64,000 bases of DNA from JACRLV01 sp045863555 (GTDB lineage: Bacteria; Planctomycetota; Phycisphaerae; UBA1845; Fen-1342). Position 1 is the stretch's first letter. Each line of letters begins with the position of its first letter. The stretch lies in NCBI GenBank assembly GCA_045863555.1, contig BTUU01000002.1:62001-126000 (forward strand). The letters run 5' to 3'. Positions 26,415 to 33,958 of this stretch are shown here, one piece after another. The notes under the pieces were generated by a model. It did not search any database and was not told where the DNA came from. It saw only the letters and a program-made list of their open reading frames with translations. Position numbers and translations under genes: made by a program.

Positions 26415-27728
26415 ATGATAAATAGCCGAAACGGAGTTCTGGGCGGCTTGCTGCTCAGTGTGATTCTGTCATCCGCCGGCGCGCGAGCCGACGAAGTCTG
26501 CGGCGACTGGGGCGGCGTTGCGAGTCCAAATCCGGCCGTCGTAAACCGCGTCCTGCACATTGCCGGGCGCAGTTCCACCGATCTCTGGCTCCTCGGCAGC
26601 GCCGGGGCGACGTATCCCGGCACGCCGATGATCTGGCATTGGAACGGTGCGGGCTGGTCGACGATCCCGCTGCCCGACACGAGTTCGCTCGGCTCGCTGC
26701 CCCAGTTCAACGCCATCACGCAACTTCCCGATGGAGACGTGCTCGTCGGCGGCGACGTGCGTACGTCCTATCCGATCGACAACCAGCCGTTTGTCGCCCG
26801 CTGGAACGGCTCGGCGTGGGCGGAGGTCATGCGGATCACGCTGCGGCCGCAGACGGTCTATCCGTACGGCGCGCGCGGCGGCCTCGTCTATGACCTTGTG
26901 GCCGCCGGCCCCAACGACATCTGGGCCTTTGGCCATGCTGCGAGCATGGGCAGCGGCGGCAGCGTGGCAATGGCCGTTCACTACGACGGTTCCGCATGGA
27001 CGGAATACGAAACTCCCATCGTCGGCAACCGAACGAACCAGCTCATCGCCGCCGACGGTTCGGGCCCGAGTGACATCTGGGCCGTGGGCGTGCGCCGTGA
27101 CATCGCCGGCGCTTACCTTCCATATTCGATGCACTGGGATGGCGAGAGTTGGACATATCACGCCGCGCCGGCCGGACTGACAGGTTCGTTCGATTCGATC
27201 GCAGCCGTCTCCCCGACCCATGCGTGGGCCCTCGGCGCTTCCGTGATGGTTCGTTGGGACGGATCGGCCTGGCAGTCGATGCCGCTGCCCGCCGGCGCGA
27301 GTTCGGCCGCGATCGAGGCGGTGGGGCCCGGCGACATCTGGATCGCACATATGACGGGCGGCTATTTCCACTGGAACGGCTCGGCGTGGTCCTTCGTGCC
27401 GTCGCCGTTCACCCCGCCGTCGGGACGGTTCACGCAGATTCGCGATTTCGTGCAGGTCGGGCCATGCGATCTCTGGGCGGCGGGCAGCGTGCTGGCGCTC
27501 GACGGAAGCGCGCCATCGACGACGATTGTGGAACGCCTCTCCGCGTCAGCGACCGCCGGCGACGTGGACGGCGACGGTGACGTCGATCTCAGCGATCTTA
27601 CGCTTCTGCTCAGCAGTTTCGGAGCGTGCAGCGGAGATCCGAGCTTCGACGCCGCGGCTGATTTCGATGGGAGCGGCTGCGTGGAACTGGCCGACCTGGC
27701 GGTGCTGCTGGCCAATTTCGGCGCGTGA
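26415..27728 (+). CDS. Exported Kelch-like repeat protein, dockerin end
   Basis: The 437-residue protein has a signal peptide ending in AGARA. It carries repeats built on WNGAGWSTI, WNGSAWAEV, YDGSAWTEY, WDGESWTYH, WDGSAWQSM and WNGSAWSFV, with GPNDIWAFG and GPGDIWIAH motifs between, which suggests a beta-propeller. The C-terminus carries DVDGDGDVDLSDLTLLLSSF and DFDGSGCVELADLAVLLANF, nearly identical in DNA to the gene before it. The start lies 34 bases after that gene, behind GGAGAGAG. Confidence 0.87.
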   Translation: MINSRNGVLGGLLLSVILSSAGARADEVCGDWGGVASPNPAVVNRVLHIAGRSSTDLWLLGSAGATYPGTPMIWHWNGAGWSTIPLPDTSSLGSLPQFNAITQLPDGDVLVGGDVRTSYPIDNQPFVARWNGSAWAEVMRITLRPQTVYPYGARGGLVYDLVAAGPNDIWAFGHAASMGSGGSVAMAVHYDGSAWTEYETPIVGNRTNQLIAADGSGPSDIWAVGVRRDIAGAYLPYSMHWDGESWTYHAAPAGLTGSFDSIAAVSPTHAWALGASVMVRWDGSAWQSMPLPAGASSAAIEAVGPGDIWIAHMTGGYFHWNGSAWSFVPSPFTPPSGRFTQIRDFVQVGPCDLWAAGSVLALDGSAPSTTIVERLSASATAGDVDGDGDVDLSDLTLLLSSFGACSGDPSFDAAADFDGSGCVELADLAVLLANFGA

Positions 27729-27805
27729 GTGGAACGACAATCAAACGCTGCGGGGTCCGTAGCGGAATCTTGAGCAATTCGATTCGGAAAAAGGGGATCA
27801 GAATC

Positions 27806-28984
27806 ATGTACGGCAAATATCTCGTGGGTATCGCGTTCTCGATGATCGCCGCGGGGGCCTCGGCGACCGTCCCGACCTATCGCGTGCAATACCTCGGCGC
27901 CGGCTGGACCGGCACGGGCATGAACGAGTACGGCGAGGTTTGCGGCAGCATGTCGCCGGATGGAACGGCGCTCCGCGCCGGCGTCTCGCGCGACGGCCAG
28001 CCATTCGAGCTGCTGCCGCTGCCACCCGGCATGCAGACGTCGCGGGCGTTCGACATCAACGACGCGGGCGTGATTGTCGGGGCCGTCTGTCCGAACCAGT
28101 ATGTGATCACGCAGCCGACCGCGGCCGTCTGGCGGCCGGGCCCGGGCGGCTACACCGTCGAGGTCCTCGGCGGACTGCCGGGCGATGCCTACAGCATCGC
28201 CTGGGCGGTCAACAACCTCGGCGACATCATCGGCGCGTCCGGATTCTGGGGCTGGAATCCGGATCACCCCATCCTCTACACCGAGGCCGGCCCGACGCCG
28301 CTGCCGGGCGGATTGCTCGCTTCCGACATCAATGACCAGCGCGTCGTCGTCGCCGGTTCGCAATTGATCGACCTCGACACCGGCGTCGTTACGAACGTGC
28401 CGCTGCCGCCCGGAAACTGGCAGGGCGTCGTGAGTGCGGCCATCAACAACAATAACGACTTCTGCGGCTACATCCTCGGCTATTCGGGTTGCAGCACATT
28501 CCCCATCCGCTATCGCCAGGGCGTCGGCTGGGAGTTCGTCGGCGGCTGCGGCACGACGACCAGCGCGAACGCGATCAACGACCATGGCGACGTCCTCATG
28601 TACTACTCAACGACCGCGTCCGGCGTCGACTTCGTAGGCGACGGCTACTTCGGGCTCGGCGGCCTGATTGATCCGTCGCAGGGCGCGTGGTATGTGCAGC
28701 CCGGCGGCGCGAACGCGATCAACAACCGCCACCAGATCGTGGCGGCCGCCCGGCAGGGCGCAAGCGGCCTGATCGGCGCGATCCTGATGTCGCCGATGGA
28801 CATGACTACTCCGGGCGACGTGGACGGGGATGGGGACGTCGATCTGGGTGATTTGACGCTGCTGCTGAGCGCATTCGGGACGTGCGCAGGCGATGCGGGA
28901 TTCAACGCCGCCGCGGACGGTGACGGCAGCGGCTGCGTGGAGCTGAGCGACCTGGCGATCCTTCTGGCGAATTTCGGCGCCTGA
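27806..28984 (+). CDS. Exported HAF-repeat protein with dockerin end
   Basis: The 392-residue protein has a signal peptide (IAFSMIAAGASA) and HAF repeats such as GMNEYGEVCGSM, DINDAGVIVGAV, AVNNLGDIIGAS, AINNNNDFCGYI and AINNRHQIVAAA. It is similar in plan to the product of 25148-26380. The C-terminus holds DVDGDGDVDLGDLTLLLSAF and DGDGSGCVELSDLAILLANF. The chosen ATG follows AGGGGAT. An earlier start would overlap the previous gene and lose the signal peptide. Confidence 0.87.
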   Translation: MYGKYLVGIAFSMIAAGASATVPTYRVQYLGAGWTGTGMNEYGEVCGSMSPDGTALRAGVSRDGQPFELLPLPPGMQTSRAFDINDAGVIVGAVCPNQYVITQPTAAVWRPGPGGYTVEVLGGLPGDAYSIAWAVNNLGDIIGASGFWGWNPDHPILYTEAGPTPLPGGLLASDINDQRVVVAGSQLIDLDTGVVTNVPLPPGNWQGVVSAAINNNNDFCGYILGYSGCSTFPIRYRQGVGWEFVGGCGTTTSANAINDHGDVLMYYSTTASGVDFVGDGYFGLGGLIDPSQGAWYVQPGGANAINNRHQIVAAARQGASGLIGAILMSPMDMTTPGDVDGDGDVDLGDLTLLLSAFGTCAGDAGFNAAADGDGSGCVELSDLAILLANFGA

Positions 28985-29094
28985 CGAATCGCGGCCGCCA
29001 AGGGAATCCCGGTCAACTCATCCCGTCGGAAAGCCCGATAAGATACCGGCTTGCCGCCTCGGCAGATTCCGAAGCGCGGCCCGGAGGATCGGGC

Positions 29095-30201
29095 GTGTCC
29101 AAGACGAAGGAAGTGCGACGGATCGGGATTCTCACCGGCGGCGGCGACTGTCCGGGGCTCAACGCGGTCATCCGGGCGATCACCAAGGCCGCGATCCTCA
29201 AGCTGGGCATCGAGGTGGTGGGGATCGAGGATGGCTTCCTCGGCCTGATCCGCAACCGGATGCACCCGCTGACGCTCGACAACGTCTCGAACATCCTGAC
29301 GGTCGGCGGGACGATCCTCGGCACGAGCAACAAGGCCGACCCGACGCGCTTCGCCGTCGGCAAGGACGCCGAGGGCAAGCTGATCTTCGAAGACGTGACG
29401 AAGCGCGTCATCGAGCACTTCCACGACCAGCACCTCGACCTGCTCATCTGCATCGGCGGCGACGGGACGATGTCCGGAGCGTCGAAGCTGATCGAGAACG
29501 GCATCCCCTGCATCGGCGTGCCGAAGACGATCGACAACGACCTGATGCACACGGACATCACGTTCGGCTTCACGACGGCCGTGCAGACGGCGACGGAGTG
29601 CCTCGACCGGATTCACTCGACAGCCTCGAGCCACCACCGCGTGATGCTGGTCGAGATGATGGGCCGCAACGCGGGCTGGCTGACGATGCACGCGGGCCTG
29701 GCGTCGGGGGCGGACGTGATCCTGATCCCCGAAATCCCGTACGACATCGACCACGTCTGCGCGGCGTGCGTCGAACGCAACAAGAAGGGCAAGCGGTTCA
29801 CGATCATCGCGGTCTCGGAAGGCGCCAAGCCGCGCGGCGGCCAGCAGGTCGTCGACAAGATCGTCCACGACAGCCCCGATCCGGTGCGGCTCGGCGGCGT
29901 CAGCACGGTCGTCGCCGATGAGATCTCGAAGCGGACGCACCTGGAGACGCGCTCGACGATCCTGGGGCACATCCAGCGCGGCGGCACGCCGGTGGCGTAT
30001 GACCGGGTGCTGGCGACGCTCTTCGGCCACAAGGCGATCTCGATGGTCGCGACGCGCGACTGGAACAACCTGGTGACGATGCAGAAGGGCGAGACGAGCA
30101 TGGCCCCGATCGCGGAAGTCGCAAACCGCCAGCGGCTGATGGAACTCGATGATCCGCTCATCGCGATGGCCCGCGCCATCGGGACGTGCATGGGCGATTG
30201 A
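29095..30201 (+). CDS. pfkA: 6-phosphofructokinase
   Basis: The 368-residue glycolytic enzyme starts at a GTG seven bases after GGAGG. Signatures are GILTGGGDCPGLN near residue 10, GGDGTM near 120, PKTIDNDL near 145, MMGRNAGW near 185 and LGHIQRGGTPVAYDR near 290. Gly in GGDGT (E. coli position 104) is the ATP-type residue, whereas Lys in PKTIDND (position 124) is typical of the PPi lineage. That mix is known from ATP-using enzymes of the mixed clade, so ATP use is likelier but unproven. Confidence 0.93.
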   Translation: MSKTKEVRRIGILTGGGDCPGLNAVIRAITKAAILKLGIEVVGIEDGFLGLIRNRMHPLTLDNVSNILTVGGTILGTSNKADPTRFAVGKDAEGKLIFEDVTKRVIEHFHDQHLDLLICIGGDGTMSGASKLIENGIPCIGVPKTIDNDLMHTDITFGFTTAVQTATECLDRIHSTASSHHRVMLVEMMGRNAGWLTMHAGLASGADVILIPEIPYDIDHVCAACVERNKKGKRFTIIAVSEGAKPRGGQQVVDKIVHDSPDPVRLGGVSTVVADEISKRTHLETRSTILGHIQRGGTPVAYDRVLATLFGHKAISMVATRDWNNLVTMQKGETSMAPIAEVANRQRLMELDDPLIAMARAIGTCMGD

Positions 30202-30221
30202 CGCCTGAAATGCATGTCGAT

Positions 30222-30255
30222 CCACGGATGAACACCGATGGACGCAGATGAATCC
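30222..30255. repeat. Degenerate 12-mer repeat after pfkA
   Basis: Three degenerate 12-base units run from CCACGGATGAAC through ACCGATGGACGC to AGATGAATCC. The short GGATGAACACCGATGGA type of repeat is seen in many unrelated bacterial genomes. It lies just after pfkA at the edge of the accessory region. It has no coding value here. Confidence 0.5.
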
Positions 30256-30327
30256 GGGTTCGCGCCACGCGCGGCGGCGCGGGCAGCGATGCCAGCGCGC
30301 ACGAGAGGTCTGCGTGCGATCGGCTGG

Positions 30328-31857
30328 TTATTCGCGGGCGCTGTCGTGAACATCATTTCCTGCTTCTAGAGGTCCTATAAAAACGCGGTTTTCAGCGTTC
30401 TGGCCGAAGGTTGCCAAACTTCCTGTTTCGCGCGTGCTGGGTTGGCAATGTTGGTTATCAGACGCTTCCGCGAAATTCGCTTCCGAAGAAGGGCGATACC
30501 AAACCCAAGGTTCCTGGTCGGCGAACTTCCTCGAAATCACGCCAAGCATCCGCTTTGCGCGATGCAGCGTCCGGAACGAGTGGCCGTCGGCGCGGGCGTC
30601 GCGGATGAGGGGGGCGGCGGGTTTTGGACCGGCTGCGAGGTAGTCGGCGAGCCAGAGGCGGGCTTCGAGCAGGGCGGAACGGGAGGCGGGGCAATCGGCG
30701 AGGAGTTCCTCCGGGAGCGGGGCGGCATCGGCGGCGGACAGGGCGGGTGCGGATGCGATGGCCGCGAGGGTGAGCGGGGCGTGGGGGTCGGACCAGCGGA
30801 TGGCGGGGACGGGGCGGCGGAACGGGTTTTCGAAGCGGCGGCGCAGCTCGATGTCGTGGGGCGTCGGGGGCCGGCCGTCGACGGGGCGCTCGAAGTACGG
30901 GGTGGGATCGAGGTCGCGGGGGATGATCTCGAAGGCGAGCGGCGGTGCGTCGGGGGCGTAGATGGACTTGAGGGTGGAGAGGAAGCGCCGGTTGGGGCTG
31001 GCGAGGTCCGTCGAGAGGAGGAAGGCGGCGCGGGCGGCGGCGACGAAGGGGATCGAGCCGCGGACGCGGTAGAGGGTGCGGGGGGCGGCCGTCTTCGTGA
31101 GATGGTGGATGGCGAGAATGGCGACGTTGTACATCGCGGCGGTTTCGGCGAGGCCGGTGAGGAGGGTGCTGATCGTGTCGGGGCTGGTGGATGCGCCGGG
31201 GCCGAGGAGGGAGTGGAGGGTATCGAGGATGACGAGGCGCGGGACGTCGACGGAGCGGATGGCCTGCTGGAGGAGCGGGAGGTGCTCAGGGAGGAGGAGG
31301 GGGCGGTCGGGCGCGTCATCGGGGTCGCGGCGCGTCGGGGCTGCGCCGACGGGGCGCGGCGCGGGGTGGTAGAGGCCGTCGAGGATGGCGACGCGGTCGA
31401 GGTTGGCACCGGCGGCGAGGAGGCGGGGGAGGATGCCGGCGCAGCGGGAGTCTTCGTGGGAGACGAGGATGACGCTGCCGAGGTTGTACTTGAATGGGCC
31501 GGCGAGTTCGTCGTCCGGGGGCGCGGGGCGGCCCTCGTCGGGGGCGGGATATTCCCAGGCGGCGAGGGCGACAGCGGGCACGGAGGCCCGCGCCACGACA
31601 GCGGGCACGGAGGCCCGCGCCACTGAAGGAATTGGGCGGGCGTCGGGCCAGGGGACGCCGACGGAGACAGGGGCGGCGTTATCTGCGGGGTGGTGGGATT
31701 TTCCGACGCCGGGGTCGCCGACGTGGTGGGTGTGGTGGCCGTGGGGGATGCGGAGGGGCCAGAGCCAGGGGATGGGGGCGGGTTCGAGGGCGGAGGCGAA
31801 GTGGAGGTTTGGGGCGAGGGGGCGGTCGGCGTCGTGGTCGCGGCGGTAGTCTATCAT
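30328..31857 (-). CDS. RepA-like AAA ATPase, possibly decayed
   Basis: The 509-residue protein matches plasmid/phage RepA-type AAA ATPases: Walker A GDPGVGKS (near 50), ILVSHEDSRCAGILPRLLAA, Walker B LVILDTLHSLLGPG, sensor-like AILAIHHLTK, VRGSIPFVAAARAAFLL, and a C-terminal winged-helix-like end (LHRAKRMLGVISRKF). Two oddities stand out. The hydrophobic residues beside the P-loop are replaced by His (GHHTHHVGDPGVGKSHH). Between Walker A and the next strand, two REP-like 27-base units are read in frame as ARASVPAVV-ARASVPAV. No primase or other replication gene is near. It may be a remnant of a mobile element. Confidence 0.7.
   Translation of the reverse strand: MIDYRRDHDADRPLAPNLHFASALEPAPIPWLWPLRIPHGHHTHHVGDPGVGKSHHPADNAAPVSVGVPWPDARPIPSVARASVPAVVARASVPAVALAAWEYPAPDEGRPAPPDDELAGPFKYNLGSVILVSHEDSRCAGILPRLLAAGANLDRVAILDGLYHPAPRPVGAAPTRRDPDDAPDRPLLLPEHLPLLQQAIRSVDVPRLVILDTLHSLLGPGASTSPDTISTLLTGLAETAAMYNVAILAIHHLTKTAAPRTLYRVRGSIPFVAAARAAFLLSTDLASPNRRFLSTLKSIYAPDAPPLAFEIIPRDLDPTPYFERPVDGRPPTPHDIELRRRFENPFRRPVPAIRWSDPHAPLTLAAIASAPALSAADAAPLPEELLADCPASRSALLEARLWLADYLAAGPKPAAPLIRDARADGHSFRTLHRAKRMLGVISRKFADQEPWVWYRPSSEANFAEASDNQHCQPSTRETGSLATFGQNAENRVFIGPLEAGNDVHDSARE
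31569..31622. repeat. Two REP-like units inside the ATPase gene
   Basis: Two identical 27-base units lie back to back, each with the hairpin GCGGGCACGGAGGCCCGC followed by GCCA. They belong to the same palindrome family as the copies flanking the transposase gene at 32.3 kb. Twenty-seven is a multiple of three, so the ATPase frame is kept. Confidence 0.85.
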
Positions 31858-31944
31858 ATCTAGGGAGGATAGGGCGCGGGCGGAGGCGGGGAGGGGGTGG
31901 GGAGGGTTCTGGCGGGAATTGGCGGGGATTGGCGGGAGCTCGGC

Positions 31945-31979
31945 GGAATGCGGAATGCAGAATGCAGAATGCAGAAAGG
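31945..31979. repeat. Heptamer array upstream of ATPase gene
   Basis: Five tandem 7-base units: GGAATGC twice, AGAATGC twice, then AGAAAGG. The same unit and the same terminal AGAAAGG occur at 34904-34952. It resembles short tandemly repeated heptamers known from cyanobacteria and other bacteria. Confidence 0.8.
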
Positions 31980-32098
31980 GGTGATCGCGAAGCGTGGCGA
32001 CGCGAACGGCCGTCGCCACGGTACCCGGCTACAGATCGACGACCTGCTTTGAGACTTTTCCGGTGCCCTGGTCGCCCGGCATGGAGCCGGGCGGAGAG

Positions 32099-32211
32099 GC
32101 GGGCACGGAGGCCCGCCCCACTGGCCCGTCGCACTGGCCCGTCGCACTGGCGCGTCGCACTGGCGCGGAGGCCCGCCCGCATGGGATAGTGGAGTGGGCG
32201 TCCCTGCCCGC
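32099..32211. repeat. Left REP-like cluster of the transposase
   Basis: The cluster starts with hairpin GCGGGCACGGAGGCCCGC (32099-32116). Three 13-base units GGC(C/G)CGTCGCACT follow (32123-32161), then a partial palindrome GCGGAGGCCCGC, and it ends with the inverted hairpin type GGGC-GTCCCT-GCCC-GC (32196-32211). It lies 101 bases before the transposase start. Hairpins of opposite orientation resemble REP pairs (BIMEs). Confidence 0.8.
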
Positions 32212-32311
32212 TTTCGTGCACAATTCCACCGATCGCGCAGCCTCCGCTACTGATTCCCGCCGGACGAGAAGGGACGCCGGATCGGTGCGGACTCCGCAGG
32301 GACGGCTTGAT

Positions 32312-32842
32312 ATGGGGCCACAGTTTCCCGGAAAAGAATGGGGCGAATTCGAAGGGTACCGCCGCCGATTGCCGCATTGGCGGCTTGACGGCGCGACCTA
32401 CTTTCTGACGTGGCGAATCTGCGCCGGTCAGCACGATCTCACGCCCGAAGAGCGGACTTTTGTCGCCGGCGCGCTGCGTTTTTTCGATGGAACGCGCTAC
32501 TTCCTCTATGCCTATGTCGTCATGAATGACCATGTTCACGTTCTGGTCGCCCCGCACGCGGACTGGAAGCTTGAGCAGCTTACGCACACATGGAAGTCGT
32601 TCACGACAAACCAGCTTCAGAAAGGAAAAGCGGGTGCAGTCCCCAGAAAAAGGGCACTCTGGCAGGACGAAACGTTCGACCGGATCGTGCGCGATTCAAG
32701 TGAATTCTATGAGAAACTGTATTACATCCTGAACAATCCGTTCAAACGCTGGCCGGAGATCTCCGTCTACCAATGGACCTGGGCGCAAGATCGTCTCGCC
32801 GCCGAAGTTGGTTTGAAGGTTGGGCACAGAGGATACGGATAA
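32312..32842 (+). CDS. REP-associated tyrosine transposase (RAYT)
   Basis: The 176-residue protein is a Y1 (IS200-like) HUH transposase of the RAYT type. It has an N-terminal block RRLPHWRLDGATYFLTWRI, the HUH motif NDHVHVLV (near 75), the WKSFTTNQL helix, LWQDETFDRIVRD, and the Tyr-bearing helix YYILNNPFKRW (near 140). RAYTs are single-copy domesticated transposases linked to REP palindromes, which they bind and cleave as single strands. Both flanks here carry such palindromes. The ATG at 32312 was chosen because upstream frame sequence is only repeat translation. The ribosome site is weak. Confidence 0.9.
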   Translation: MGPQFPGKEWGEFEGYRRRLPHWRLDGATYFLTWRICAGQHDLTPEERTFVAGALRFFDGTRYFLYAYVVMNDHVHVLVAPHADWKLEQLTHTWKSFTTNQLQKGKAGAVPRKRALWQDETFDRIVRDSSEFYEKLYYILNNPFKRWPEISVYQWTWAQDRLAAEVGLKVGHRGYG

Positions 32843-32899
32843 GGGGCAACAACAAGAGCCGCGCGCCACTGAAGGTGCGGCGCCCCCTGCGGAAGTGGT

Positions 32900-32917
32900 G
32901 CGGGCGTCCCTGCCCGC
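32900..32917 (-). repeat. REP-like hairpin, inverted orientation
   Basis: The sequence is GCGGGCGTCCCTGCCCGC on the plus strand. Read on the minus strand it is GCGGGC-A-G-GGA-C-GCCCGC followed by ACCAC, the inverted counterpart of the array units. It opens the right-hand cluster 57 bases after the transposase stop. Confidence 0.8.
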
Positions 32918-32980
32918 TCACTGACTCCTCTGGCTGGTCGGGTAGAGACGAAGTCGGGAGACGGCCACCGCAGGTGGCCG

Positions 32981-33182
32981 CAGAGACGGGCACGGAGGCC
33001 CGCCCCACTGGAACTGTGGCGCGCAGAGACGGGCACGGGGGCCCGCCCCACTGGGACTGTGGCGCGCAGAGACGGGCACGGAGGCCCGCCCCACTGGGAC
33101 TGTGGCGCGCAGAGTCGGACACGGGGGCCCGCCCCACTGGGACTGTGGCGCGCAGAGACGGGCACGGAGGCCCGCCCCACTG
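32981..33182 (+). repeat. Tandem array of five 43-bp REP-like units
   Basis: Four complete 43-base units start at 32981, 33024, 33067 and 33110, and a partial unit at 33153-33182. Each has CGGGC-A-C-GG(A/G)-G-GCCCG followed by CCCACTG and ACTGTGGCGCG. The loop base alternates A, G, A, G, A, which suggests growth by duplication of an 86-base pair of units. Units are contiguous, so this is not a CRISPR. The surrounding 432-base stretch (32843-33274) holds no gene. Confidence 0.9.
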
Positions 33183-33198
33183 AAACCGAAGAACTGGC

Positions 33199-33216
33199 GC
33201 GGGCGTCCCTGCCCGC
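33199..33216 (-). repeat. REP-like hairpin closing the array
   Basis: This is a second exact copy of GCGGGCGTCCCTGCCCGC. The 43-bp array is therefore bracketed by two identical hairpins in inverted orientation relative to its units (32900-32917 and here). Confidence 0.8.
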
Positions 33217-33274
33217 TCTTTCAATCAGATTGGTCGTGCGTTCCTGATCTCCTCAACAGCGTCGATAGGCGCTG

Positions 33275-33946
33275 TCAACTGCCCGTGAGCAGGCGGGCGA
33301 CGACTACGTAGGCGTTGCTGAACGGCTCGGGGCGGAAGAATTGCGGGGGTTCGCCGGGTGCGCCGATGAACGGGCGGAGCATCCAGCCCATCTGGATTCC
33401 CACGAAGGCGTAGAGACCGAGCCACGCGGCGAGGCCGAGGCGGTGGCGGGTGTCGCGGGCGATCAGCGGCCGGTAGTAGCGGAGCATCACCGCCTGGCCG
33501 GCGAGAGTTGCGATCAGGAATGCGCCGGCGTTGAAGAGGAGGGCGGCACGGTAGGAGACGTCGCTGGCGTACCAGACGAGCGTGAGCGGCGCGAGTGAGG
33601 CGAGGGCGATGGAGAGGGCGGCCTGGCCGGCGAGGATCGCCTGAAGCGCGGCGCGGAAGTCGTCGCGCAGGCCGAGCACCGTGTTGAGCACGAAGTAACC
33701 CGGCAGGCAGAGCAGCGTGGTTGCGCCGAGGAGCAGCGGCACCTTCGTCGCCGAGTAAACCGCGAGCCACCCGCGCGCCGGTTCGGTTGCGCTGAAGCTG
33801 CCCATGCTCAGGCCGTAGAGCGGGCCGAAGATGAGGATGATCGCGAGGAGCCAGCGCCAGCGATCTGTCGACGTGATCTCCGCCGCGAAGCCGCGCCGGC
33901 CCCGCAGGAAATCACCCGGAATATGGATCGTGTCGAGGACGTGCAC
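33275..33946 (-). CDS. Five-helix membrane protein (paralog 2)
   Basis: The 223-residue protein has about five transmembrane helices (WLLAIILIFGPLYGLSMG; VPLLLGATTLLCLPGYFVLN; three more). It ends its last helix in GIQMGWMLRPFIGAPGEPP followed by FFRPEPFSNAY. The same end, GAQMGWILRPFIGSPNLP, occurs in the protein encoded 12 bases upstream. Middle helices also align, so this is a tandem duplicate pair. Function is unknown and no catalytic residues stand out. Confidence 0.8.
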   Translation of the reverse strand: MHVLDTIHIPGDFLRGRRGFAAEITSTDRWRWLLAIILIFGPLYGLSMGSFSATEPARGWLAVYSATKVPLLLGATTLLCLPGYFVLNTVLGLRDDFRAALQAILAGQAALSIALASLAPLTLVWYASDVSYRAALLFNAGAFLIATLAGQAVMLRYYRPLIARDTRHRLGLAAWLGLYAFVGIQMGWMLRPFIGAPGEPPQFFRPEPFSNAYVVVARLLTGS

Positions 33947-33958
33947 GTCGCGGCTCCG

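Noticed and set aside
31690..31760. A diversity-generating retroelement target as cause of the His-rich P-loop
   Set aside because: No reverse transcriptase or template repeat is in the window, and the apparent changes are not the adenine-directed type of such systems.
32981..33182. Possible CRISPR array
   Set aside because: The 43-bp units are contiguous with no variable spacers, no cas genes are near, and the units fold as REP-like hairpins.
30328..33274. Complete integrative element or plasmid
   Set aside because: No integrase, primase, relaxase or attachment repeats were seen, only the ATPase, the RAYT gene and palindromes.
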